Below, one piece after another: positions 46,925 to 55,956 of a stretch of 64,000 bases of DNA (its first letter is position 1; each line of letters opens with the position of its first letter). Location: assembly GCA_022578605.1 (NCBI GenBank), contig MU394051.1, forward strand, positions 496,001 to 560,000, read 5' to 3'. A program made the translations under genes and the position numbers. This DNA is from Camillea tinctor (taxonomy: Eukaryota > Ascomycota > Sordariomycetes > Xylariales > Xylariaceae). The notes beneath the pieces are model-generated. The model ran no database searches. It saw only the letters and a list, made by a program, of their open reading frames with translations, and was not told the origin of the DNA.

Positions 46925-47924
46925 CTACGACTTTCCCTTAGTCTTCACCCGTATTTTCCGTCTTTTCCTTGGCTCTGGCTTGTCATTCGTGTCGACGGGA
47001 TCATCATCTTCCCTCTTTCTCTTTGGCTCCGGCTTGGTTTCTTCTGGGATCGTAGCGGGTATGTTGATGGTTTCGGCTGGCTTCTTTAGAATCATGACAG
47101 ACATTTCGATGATCTCGGATGATTCCCCGTCGCGGAGCACCTCCAGCCGAACACATTTGTGATCCTTAAGTCTCGAAAATGTGAAGCCAAGGTCTTGGTA
47201 GATCTTTGTATGGCCGGGTTCAGCGAGCAGGTACGCCACGCCTCCAGCAGGGACGTCTGAGAGGGCCCTTCTCAAAAGTTCCTTGCCAATACCCCGCCCC
47301 CGGTAGTCTTCTGCGACGGCTAGGCTCGAGATTCCTGTCAAACGTCAGCTCCTGAAGGATGAACTTTAGTGGGGTTGGGACCATACGCCATAGGTTGGGC
47401 TGTTGCGCACGCATATGGGCCTCAAGGTTCGCCCCTATAGCTTGGTATAGGTTGCTAGTGCGAATATCACTCCACGCCCACGCATGTAGCTGCTTGAACC
47501 ACTCGTCACGGATCATACCAGAATAGAAGTCTGGCATTTTGTACTCCTTCTCCTCGACTACCTCCTTCTTCACTTCTATATCGCCGCTTCTGAGTTGTCC
47601 TTCGAGCTTGAAAACAGTGACAGCACCCACAATCACCCCCTTATCTAGAGCCGTGTGTACGTAGGTACCCTTCCATAGCAACCAGCGCAGAGTTTCATTC
47701 CATTCACGTACTGAGAGTAGCTGGAGAATTTGGCGGTATTGTTCGTTCTCTGGACGGTTAACCCACGGCTGCAGTAGCGCTTGGTTAGTGGTCGTGTCCC
47801 AGTGGGCTCGTGAGATAAGATTTCCTATTTGGTAGATCCTAGTTTTTATCCCCTCCAACGTGGAGCCCGCGTCCAGCATCGCCTGAAATCCCGCACGATA
47901 GAGCTTGTCATATGTGATTCTCAT
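46925..47924 (-). CDS. GNAT-family N-acetyltransferase
   Basis: Exons 47924-47387 and 47334-46925 with a 52-bp intron (GTATGG...TGACAG), giving 315 aa from ATG 47924. The splice joins QPNLWR to ISSLAVAEDYRGRGIGKELL, which is the acetyl-CoA binding motif A (R/Q-x-x-G-x-G/A). The GNAT core spans about 110-240, with GHTKIYQDLGF as the motif B end. The C-terminal 60 residues are Lys/Arg/Glu-rich (KRKREDDD, PRKRRKIRVKTKGK), a probable nuclear localisation signal and disordered tail. It transfers acetyl from acetyl-CoA to an amine; whether protein or small molecule is unknown, but the basic tail suggests a nuclear protein. Confidence 0.87.
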
Positions 47925-49292
47925 CTTCTAGGTAGGGAAAAAAGGTTTGAAGTATGTAAAATAGTTCTTTGTGTTCTTGTTGGACTTTCGATGACAGGTC
48001 CCGCAGTGCGTGCGCGAGTGGGCGATGAGGTATCAAATAGCGAAAGAAGATTATCCACTATACTCGGTACGCACCTCGGACAGACTTCTAGGTCTGCACT
48101 TTGTAGAATCTTGGAAACAAAGAATAATCACCTGAGCCCTGTTGGTGCCACAAGAAAACGATCCAGGTGACCTCGTATGTATGCCCTGTAAGAGCAGTAA
48201 ATACACGTGCCGGCGAGAGGGCTACGAAATTTATGTGCCATCCCGCTCTAACGTGATTACAATCTCACTAAGATTAACATGATGGCTACATCGCTAAACT
48301 CGGGTGCTTAGGACTTATAACCTCAAGTTAAATTCAGAGGAGATAGAAATCTTAGCCAGTAACTTAGTATAAGACTAGGTAGTCATGGTATATATACAGG
48401 ACACACTCGTTATCTATACGACCAACAGTTGCCCCCTATCGTATTCCCCTAGGTAGTAACTTCTGAACCGCTGTATGAGAGTCCACAAGAGAAGAGATGT
48501 CCCGTTTTTATAGTACCTATCGGCCCCTGTAGATCTATTCCTCTTTACTTATGAGGTCGACAGTACGCTTAAGTATGGCCAATAGGACATGAAGTCTATG
48601 CATGACGTTCATGTCTCGACTGGCCGGTATTGTAGGTAACCACATGGGTTTTCTATCGTTTTCGGAACTCGTACCACACGCGCTTGGTTTTCTTTCACAT
48701 GAAGATATAACAACCTAAGTGATGCCTGTCTCCGGTTTAGAGATGCTTTGGAATGAGGTAACGTTTCACAACACGAAGTTCAACGACAGGAGAAATTGTA
48801 GAACGCATTAAATCGTATCTTAGGTACGAACTCGTATTTCAGTATTGAAGATATCGAGGCTCTGTTGCTACTGCGAAAGAATGGTCTACGTGCCTATTTG
48901 GTTCTCATTTTTTCTGGTATATTATGCTGTGATTTCCATGAGAATATCCACCTAGATTAGATGTTGATATAAATATCCGAATCTATATTACACCAACAAA
49001 AACCATCCCCCTTGTGCTACCTTTTCCCATTCCTTTGAAATATCCCCAACAACCATTATATAATGTAAACTGCGTAATTGTTTGATTTACGAGCTTAATA
49101 ATTAACAGCATAAATGTCACGATTGTCGCCAACCGTGGACGATCGCTCACCATATATACCAGTGTGGATTTCATAGCCTTCTAAAATTAAAAATAACATA
49201 ATAAACCTCATGTTTATAAAAAGGTACAGCAAGTGAGTACAAAGGTACTTTATTTTCATCTTTGAAGCAGCTTGTCATTTCAGTTACTTGAT
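47925..49292. other. Intergenic
   Basis: Promoter of the acetyltransferase gene at the left, AT-rich middle without frames, and the truncated repeat copy at 49115-49176 near the 3' end of the 758-residue gene. Confidence 0.55.
49115..49176 (+). repeat. Truncated copy A of the 160-bp dispersed element
   Basis: Starts TGTCACGATTGTCGCC and keeps ACCGTGGACGA, ACCATATATACC and GTGGATTTCATAGC in the same order as the two full copies at 53.9 and 55.8 kb. It then stops after about 62 bp. Confidence 0.8.
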
Positions 49293-51569
49293 CTACGTCC
49301 TTTTCCTCTTTAAATTCCCTGGCATAAAAACCGATTCATCCAACATTGTGCTATCAACCTTAGATATCACAATACAGCGATTTTCGTCCTTAGCATGCTG
49401 CAACGCACAGTTTCTACAGCCATATTGAAGAATGGGGCTGAACGACCGATACAGAAGCGCGCTAAACATTTTGGATACTTCGTTGAGTTGCGGTCCCACA
49501 ACCGCGATTTGGCCATCTGGAGGGAGAGCTGACTCCCCTGGTTCAAGTGATGAGAGGGCTATATATTCCGCCGTTGACGGTGTCTCTTCATCAGATATTA
49601 AGTGGTTGCATCGAGATGGGTTATACCACTCAGAAGACAGAGTGTCGCGTAATTCCATCAAGTGACAGAACACACCTCCGATGTAGACTCCCGCAACAAT
49701 AGTGTTAGGATCTGCTTCGAAGTCGGGGCGATATTCCATCACCACATCACATTGAGCGAACGCGCTGTTTTTAGAATGCGGCTTCCTCCTCACTGACGAC
49801 GTCGAAGACAGGATGCGGCCAGCAATGATCCAACCGGTCTCATCAGTAGTTATGCCCATCATCGGAATATTGTAGAATGTCAGAGGCTTGGACTTTTCTG
49901 GAGGAAGGTCATGGTATAGACACCTCTCGAAGACTGAAGTCACCATCAGTCCTTGCTGAGCATTCCAGTAACCTATGATGTTACCTGCGGTGGAAAGTGC
50001 CAATGAGCCTGTTGGGGGATTGAGGCCAGCGAGTCGTACAGCACAAAGTTGAACGACATGTCCCGCCTCGAGCCCGTGAGGTTCATCAGAACTAAAGGGT
50101 GTCTTAAGCTGCCGACAGCACTCACTAATATACTCGAGGATACTTTGTCCGACCGGAATTCTAACCTGACATCCATTTGGCAAATTCACAAACGACAAGA
50201 CGATTTTGTCTAGTATGCATATTATAGTGCCAACCAGACTCCACAATTTCTCACAGTTGCCTTTGAAATGTTCTAATGTCCATGTGAACACTGCGTCGGG
50301 GTTCTTCTGCTTCACGATCTCCTCTTCCATAACATTCCAGTCGTATTCGGGGAATTCATGGTATAACACACTGACCACTAGATCACTGAGCTGGGTGGGC
50401 GTGTGGCTCGGCACATATCGGTTTAAAACCTTCTCACAGCGTAGCTGGTAAAGCTCAGGAGGCCTTCTACCTTGGGTATCAATTCTGAGCCCGATTTGGC
50501 CTGAAGGTTGCACAGTGATATTGAAACTGACGAACTCATCGCAGAATTTTCTCACGGCATTGTAGCCCATCATGAAACAATTGTAATTGTCTTCTGTCGT
50601 TGAAAAGCATCGCCCAGTGACTTCTGCCATCTGTTCAATGCTGCAGACAGCTGTTGGATGGAATCTGGAATTCCTCCAGCTCCGAATATGACGACCGTGA
50701 TTCTCAACATATTCCCGGCTTCTGTCCCCTGCAGATGTAGGACTGTAAATCACCGATAGGGAATTAGTATCTGCTTTGATAGGTATTATTACTGAGTCTT
50801 CGTTCTCTACGAAGACGTCGATTTGCCATCCATATTCGGAAAGTAGAAGTGCCAAAGACATCAACTTTACTGATCTCGTATAAATCTTCTCCCCGTCGGC
50901 TTTCACGGACCAGAGTCTGACAACAAACTCGACAAAGTCGTTTTCCTCCGGTGCGCTCCGGGGCGGTAGGAACATGGTGTAGGGTTTAACTTGAGGGGCT
51001 TTGCTCTTAACAAGGCTTTGTACTATCTCTTTGGCATTTTCAAGTTTGTTGCACATACCATCGCGGCTCAGAATGGAGTTTGCATACTTCTCGACCCGGT
51101 TCTGAAGTACTATGATATCACCATTCATGGACTTATCCAGCTTGTTGTGAGAAAGTAGCATAATGGCAGAGGCAAGAACTTGACAAAGCGTGGTTTTGCT
51201 TAGAGCAACAGAGAGGCACACAATAATAGTGCCTAGCTGGGTTGTATTTTCACCGTTTTTCGTTACGAGCTCTTCCATCATTTTCTCCTCGGTGTAGCCA
51301 AACGCATTTGTGATCATCCCTTTCATTTTCGTGTATATTCCTTCACCATGGTAACGTCTTGCGATGATATCACCCTGATTGGTGGCTTGGATAACATCTT
51401 GTAGCGGTTGGAACGAATATCGTGTATCCACAGGGCTACCGAATTGCTGGGCGGCCGCCACTGTCGTCGTCCGGGAAATGAGATGCAGCTGGACGTTGTT
51501 GTTTCGAACAAGTTGAATCCCTATATTATACTGAGTTGCGCCACTTTTAGCAGTGTTGTTGTAAGCCAT
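49293..51569 (-). CDS. Large uncharacterised fungal protein, 758 aa
   Basis: A single uninterrupted frame from ATG 51569 to 49293, so certainly coding, but I do not recognise a characterised domain. Visible features: N-terminal VRNNNVQLHLISRTTTVAAA, then a helical region (GTIIVCLSVALSKTTLCQVL) about 113-145 with hydrophobic but not clearly membrane character. A mid-region with Trp/Tyr-rich stretches (VENHGRHIRSWRNSRFHPTA) and GYNAVRKFCDEFVSFN follows. The C-terminus is basic (NLKRKRT), a possible nuclear signal. No signal peptide, P-loop or zinc cluster seen. A 39-base T run lies 82 bp upstream of its start and a truncated repeat lies downstream. It has the look of an accessory fungal gene family; function unknown. 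Confidence 0.85.
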   Translation of the reverse strand: MAYNNTAKSGATQYNIGIQLVRNNNVQLHLISRTTTVAAAQQFGSPVDTRYSFQPLQDVIQATNQGDIIARRYHGEGIYTKMKGMITNAFGYTEEKMMEELVTKNGENTTQLGTIIVCLSVALSKTTLCQVLASAIMLLSHNKLDKSMNGDIIVLQNRVEKYANSILSRDGMCNKLENAKEIVQSLVKSKAPQVKPYTMFLPPRSAPEENDFVEFVVRLWSVKADGEKIYTRSVKLMSLALLLSEYGWQIDVFVENEDSVIIPIKADTNSLSVIYSPTSAGDRSREYVENHGRHIRSWRNSRFHPTAVCSIEQMAEVTGRCFSTTEDNYNCFMMGYNAVRKFCDEFVSFNITVQPSGQIGLRIDTQGRRPPELYQLRCEKVLNRYVPSHTPTQLSDLVVSVLYHEFPEYDWNVMEEEIVKQKNPDAVFTWTLEHFKGNCEKLWSLVGTIICILDKIVLSFVNLPNGCQVRIPVGQSILEYISECCRQLKTPFSSDEPHGLEAGHVVQLCAVRLAGLNPPTGSLALSTAGNIIGYWNAQQGLMVTSVFERCLYHDLPPEKSKPLTFYNIPMMGITTDETGWIIAGRILSSTSSVRRKPHSKNSAFAQCDVVMEYRPDFEADPNTIVAGVYIGGVFCHLMELRDTLSSEWYNPSRCNHLISDEETPSTAEYIALSSLEPGESALPPDGQIAVVGPQLNEVSKMFSALLYRSFSPILQYGCRNCALQHAKDENRCIVISKVDSTMLDESVFMPGNLKRKRT

Positions 51570-51647
51570 CTTGATTTCCAGCTGCCTTTCAGACTAGTTA
51601 CTAGAAATATATTGGCGAGGCGCAGGCTCTTCACTCGAGGAGATTAA

Positions 51648-51690
<43 letters not shown>

Positions 51691-52842
51691 ATTAGGCGAA
51701 TATTGGTAAGAAAGAGAAAATGTCAGGTAAGAGGTCAAGCTAAGCACACCCAGTGTAAACGTATAGGGACAGGAGGGGGGAAATATAAACAGATACCTAG
51801 CCCTGTCTAATACAATGGGAGGGGGAGCACTTATATGCAATTAAAGGCGTCCATGGTAGGAGCTAGTCCGCTAGCCATCACAAGAAAGGAATATATGTCG
51901 TAAGGCTGAGAAATATATTCACACTGTAAGGTTGCTCACCGGTAGTGTGATATTCTAGTCTCGTAAAGAGCTTGCGTCCCCTTTGTGCTGACACTGAAGC
52001 CGGGCGTAAACCACCCTGCTACTTCGCTCTTACAAGCCACAAAAGCTTAAGGCATGCAGTTACAGTCCAATATGTATTTACTATCAAGATATCATGATTC
52101 CTTTTTCGTTGCCATCCCTGGTCGGATCCTGTAGGCTGTAGCTGCAGTCAGCGGTCGGCTGCGGTTGTAATCCAATCCAGACCGATCAACATGTCACTCT
52201 GTCTCGGGTAACCTATGGGCCGTGATACGAAGGTAGTATTAATCTAGGACTTTGCAAATTAAGTGTTGAACAAAAGGCTGAGTGATAGCCGACAATTGAG
52301 GTTCTCAGGGCAGAGAAAGCAGGGGCTTTATGAACTCAATTTATGTCCTTTTGCCATACGTGTCATACCTACACTACATCTTGGTTTATTGCATCGTCTA
52401 CACCTAAGGTTTGGTCCTGTCATTGAGACCGAAACTCGGTGTCGGGATGTCCCTACACGTTACTACCTAACCTACATTATTCCTAGGTGTGTTTCGGTGA
52501 GTTTTTGGTTGGAATACATTGTTGCTACCCCTCTATACAGTACTATACTACTACAAAATGTACATATATTTTAGGGCTTCTACCCTCCTCCTAACCTCTC
52601 CCCTATACCCATACACATTGTCTCATTCACTTACGTCTATGTAATGCTAACACATTTTGCCAATCTTTATTTTGTCATTCTACCTACCATCCAGCTGACT
52701 GTCCTAATTAGATGATCTACTGTCTCTAAATATCAACCCATTCGGCCTTTACAGCCTTTCATATTCCTCTTCTCCTATTTATACATAGCTAGATTAATCC
52801 TAATTTCAATCTCGACGTACGGCTTCAAGGTGATCTGAAGTC
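51570..52842. other. Intergenic
   Basis: Contains the poly(T) tract (51651-51689), then AT-rich DNA. A TATA-like CTATTTATACATAG at about 52775 precedes the next gene by about 65 bp. The 103-codon frame at 52263 shows no protein-like features. Confidence 0.55.
51651..51689. repeat. Homopolymer run of 39 T
   Basis: Uninterrupted T39 on the plus strand (A39 in the transcript sense of the adjacent minus-strand gene), by far the longest homopolymer in the window. Confidence 0.95.
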
Positions 52843-53289
52843 ATGGCCGGTACAAATCCTACACTACGTATGCACTTGTTTGGCCCTCACTACACTTTAA
52901 TATCCATTATAGGAGTTTTGATTCTGACTAACGGCGCACTTCAAGCAGCCCCAGAGAATCTCACGATGCGATTTTCCCCCGAAGACAAAGTTTCCGATGT
53001 CCTTGAGGAAATGAGAAAACTACTTAGATTACAAGAGCTTCACCTCCCCAGAGATTCTTGTCCTACTCAGCCTCTAAGTAAAATTCAGGTGAACCCGATC
53101 GTTGCTTTCGACGAGAATGAGAATAAATATACTTTTGAGGCGAAGGGGGAGGCAGGTGTGATGTACAATGTTTCTCTTAGTGGCGCCTATCAGGCGAACA
53201 CAGCTGTAGGACCCATGAAGGTTGCAAGAAACTGGGCACATGGAAAAGGTACTGCCCAACACAACACATCGTGGTGCGTTATATTGTAA
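52843..53289 (+). CDS. Small putative secreted or membrane-anchored protein
   Basis: 148 aa, single exon, ATG 52843 in strong context (GTCATGGCC) with a TATA-like element upstream. A hydrophobic segment at about 17-36 (YTLISIIGVLILTNGALQA) reads as a signal peptide with cleavage near residue 36, or as a signal anchor. The mature part has an amphipathic helix (VSDVLEEMRKLLRLQEL), a beta-like region (ENKYTFEAKGEAGVMYNVSL) and two cysteines. It ends in CVIL, which fits the CaaX prenylation pattern but would conflict with secretion. I recognise no family. It could be an effector-like secreted protein or a lineage-specific orphan. Confidence 0.5.
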   Translation: MAGTNPTLRMHLFGPHYTLISIIGVLILTNGALQAAPENLTMRFSPEDKVSDVLEEMRKLLRLQELHLPRDSCPTQPLSKIQVNPIVAFDENENKYTFEAKGEAGVMYNVSLSGAYQANTAVGPMKVARNWAHGKGTAQHNTSWCVIL

Positions 53290-54511
53290 ACGCAGCAAAT
53301 TTGCTGCCTGTGTCGCAGGCTAAGAACGGACTATCTCGCAGAAATGGCACTATACGACGGTAATAATTCATTGTAGAATAGGTATGAAGAGAACAAGAGC
53401 TCCCCGAAAAGCTAGAGAAGGATCTCTGTCGAAATTATTGCGCATTTACCACACCTCATCGACTCTTCCGTGCTCCTCGTTCTTTTCTCTACTAGCCCTC
53501 TGACATGAAATATGGTAAAATATTCCGTGAGGTGTAACATAAGGCCTCGAACTCAGAGTTATTACATGGAAGAGTCATGTACTCACTGCTCGCCACCGAG
53601 ATACTTCTTGGTTGATACATTGTTGTGACGAACCAGTTCCTCTCTACGTTAGTTTAGATATAAAGAATATTATGTACCTACTAGAGGTCTTAATTTGCAG
53701 ATAACAATAAGTTATTAGGGATGACTTCACGTTATAACAAGGTCTTTTATGAGGAATTCTCAAGTACCCAGACCACAGTTTCTAAAAGTAACCATAATCC
53801 TAAATTGCCAGTATTTGTATAATAGTGCTGGTAAATAAGGCAAACAATTGTGGTTACAGGTTTTGTGACTAGACCTCGGAAATGTAAAGGTATAGGTGTC
53901 ACAATCGGCGACCGTGGACGACCTGACCATACCTAGGTATATACCACCGTAGATTTCGTAGCGGCCGGCTATGAAATTCTGATATCCTCTTATTAGGATA
54001 AGCCAGTGCGCGCCCATTGGTCTAGGGGGTTAGTGGTCGCTACCCCCAACGGCACACATGTACGTGTCAGCGCCATATGCACCGACTTCCCTTCACTTGC
54101 CATTAGATGCCTTCTACGTAGTTGGCGGCTGTAAGTGTATCTAAAGATGAAAGTATCTACAACGTAACAAAACGCCTCTTATGCAGGCGGGATTGAGATG
54201 TTATTGAGCAAGTCTAGTATCGGCGACTACTAGGTAGTAGCTGATGATAACCATATAAGGACCTTTGGTCCCACTTGTATCACCAGCCACATCTTCCAAG
54301 CCACACATACTAATATCCAGGTAGCAGAAAGGCCGTCAGAAAGATGTTGACTCTCCGGATCAAACCCCATTTCGTTCAAACCTCGTTATAACCACAAAAA
54401 ATTACTGAGAATAAAAATAACCAAAAAAAAAAAAAATTGTTTCTAATAAAAAAAAATATGAACATATACAGAAATGTCTATAGAGCCTGCCTAGGTGCTA
54501 GTTCCCAGGAA
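53290..54511. other. Intergenic with repeat copy B
   Basis: AT-rich flank, then the 159-bp element copy at 53898-54056 and a short A-rich stretch (54423-54436) before the 3' end of the NACHT_N-type gene. No gene seen. Confidence 0.55.
53898..54056 (+). repeat. Full copy B of the 160-bp dispersed element
   Basis: Begins TGTCACAATCGGCGACCGTGG (from 53897) and ends ACGGCACA. It aligns end to end with the copy at 55797-55956. A hairpin is centred on GGCCG: GATTTCGTAGC (53952-53962) pairs with GCTATGAAATTC (53968-53979). The right third carries TTGGTCTAGGGGG, which resembles a Pol III A box. Confidence 0.85.
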
Positions 54512-55231
54512 TCATTTAAACGATAAATGGAATTCCATGGGAATTGTTCCGCCCAAGACTAGATTTTTTTGACGGCTGTTTCTCAAAGCCTTATTCTCTA
54601 GAACCTTTGCCGTGACAGACGTCCTAGCGTTATCTGCCCCTGCAATCCCATTTATTTGGTCAGAATTACTATCCACCATATTTCCTTTCATTAACATTTC
54701 CACTCTCTTTTCTGTAGTCTTCTGTTCAAATCTGTTTAAACCATCCTTGATTTCACCCATCATTTCCGTTTGATGCACCTGTATCCGCAGCATCAATTCT
54801 TCCTTAGCTCCCTCAAGACGTCTCAATACGTCGTTTAACTTGGTCTCGTCTCTTGACCGGCGAAGTAGCGCACGTAGAGTTTGTCGTAACGCACTTTTAC
54901 ATAGCACTATTTTCATAGTCTCCAGTACGTGGTGGAGCTCTTCTGTAACTATGCGGATATCGTCGACTTGTTCTTCAATGGCAGGACTTTGCAGTTTGGG
55001 CTCTTGTCGGATTCGGTCTAGGGTATCACGCAATTTGGATAGCTCTTTCGTTGTGTCGGCAAGTACTTTAGGAGCTATGCGTACGCTTTCCCGGGCTAAA
55101 TCAATTTCTTGCCATAGGGCAATGGTTTGCCCAAGCAGCTGGGCCACGGCTGCAGTGGAGCCAATGGCTTCCTGAAAGTCAAGAACTTTAGTATATACCA
55201 CTGAGACTGTGGGACGTATATTTCTTACCAT
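54512..55231 (-). CDS. NACHT_N/SesA-type domain protein with HET-s-like amyloid-motif candidate tail
   Basis: The frame of 239 aa starts at ATG 55231. A 57-bp intron is possible immediately after the ATG (55228-55172, GTAAGA...CTTTCAG, TACTAAAG branch); its removal gives MEAIGSTAAVAQLLGQ, the usual start of the family, and 220 aa. Residues about 20-150 are the helical N-terminal domain found before NACHT or P-loop NTPases in fungal NLRs (VAQLLGQTIALWQEIDLARE, ELSKLRDTLDRIRQEPKLQS). There is no NTPase domain, so the protein is a stand-alone small form. After a coiled coil the tail (QINGIAGADNAR, then NSRQKNLVLGG) resembles the Asn/Ala-Arg pattern of HET-s-related amyloid repeats. Inferred role: programmed cell death or allorecognition signalling. 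Confidence 0.75.
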   Translation of the reverse strand: MVRNIRPTVSVVYTKVLDFQEAIGSTAAVAQLLGQTIALWQEIDLARESVRIAPKVLADTTKELSKLRDTLDRIRQEPKLQSPAIEEQVDDIRIVTEELHHVLETMKIVLCKSALRQTLRALLRRSRDETKLNDVLRRLEGAKEELMLRIQVHQTEMMGEIKDGLNRFEQKTTEKRVEMLMKGNMVDSNSDQINGIAGADNARTSVTAKVLENKALRNSRQKNLVLGGTIPMEFHLSFK

Positions 55232-55796
55232 ATGTAAGATTAGGGATAATCTGCCTTTGTTGTTAGTATATAGTCAACACAAGATCGCCTATCAAACACA
55301 TGCGAGACTGTATGTAGAAATGGGAATAGAGGAAAGGAAAAAGAGAAGACGGGCTATAATAATAAAAAGGCAGTGGAGCGGTGTGATAGGGATGGAAAGT
55401 GTATGGTGGTGGTAAAGGTGATGGTTTTACTAACTATAAATAACCACCGAAATTTCCTCATATAAGACCTAGCCCCATAGTAGGTTAATTACACAACCTT
55501 TTTTTTTTCTTTTTTTTTTCAATGACCTAGGTCCTATTCATATATAGTAAACTTTTGTTATAACGATATAAAAAACATACATGTCACAGTTTTACCTCCT
55601 GCTGCTTGGCTTGCTTAGTAGCTGTTACCTAGGTACTGTGGAGATTATGCACGAACATTTTACACGTATGTTTAGATTGCTTAGCTGTGTAAGGTATTTT
55701 CTATGCAATTTTTTATTATATATACCTAGGTAATATATGAATTATTCAAGTTTTCATGCATTAAATTTTATTATGAAACAATTATTATTAAATATA

Positions 55797-55956
55797 ATTG
55801 TCACAGTCGGCGACTGTGGTTGGTTGACCGTGGCCATATACAACACCATAGATTTCATAGCGGTCGGCTATGAAAAATCTAATATCCTTTTATCGGACAG
55901 GCTATTCACGCCCGTTGGTTTAGTGGGCTAATGGCCGCTACCCTTAACGTCACAAT
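55797..55956 (+). repeat. Full copy C of the 160-bp dispersed element
   Basis: Runs from ATTGTCACAGTCGGCGAC to TTAACGTCACAAT, so the ends form a short imperfect inverted repeat. The internal hairpin is GATTTCATAGC (55851-55861), loop GGTCG, GCTATGAAAAATC (55867-55879). The A-box-like TTGGTTTAGTGGGC lies at about 55916. Same orientation as copy B. Confidence 0.85.

Noticed and set aside
55797..55956. Solo LTR interpretation of the 160-bp repeats (TG...CA ends)
   Set aside because: Flanking 5-bp duplications are not convincing (ATAAT against ATATG; ATAGG against CATGT) and no LTR element body is present.
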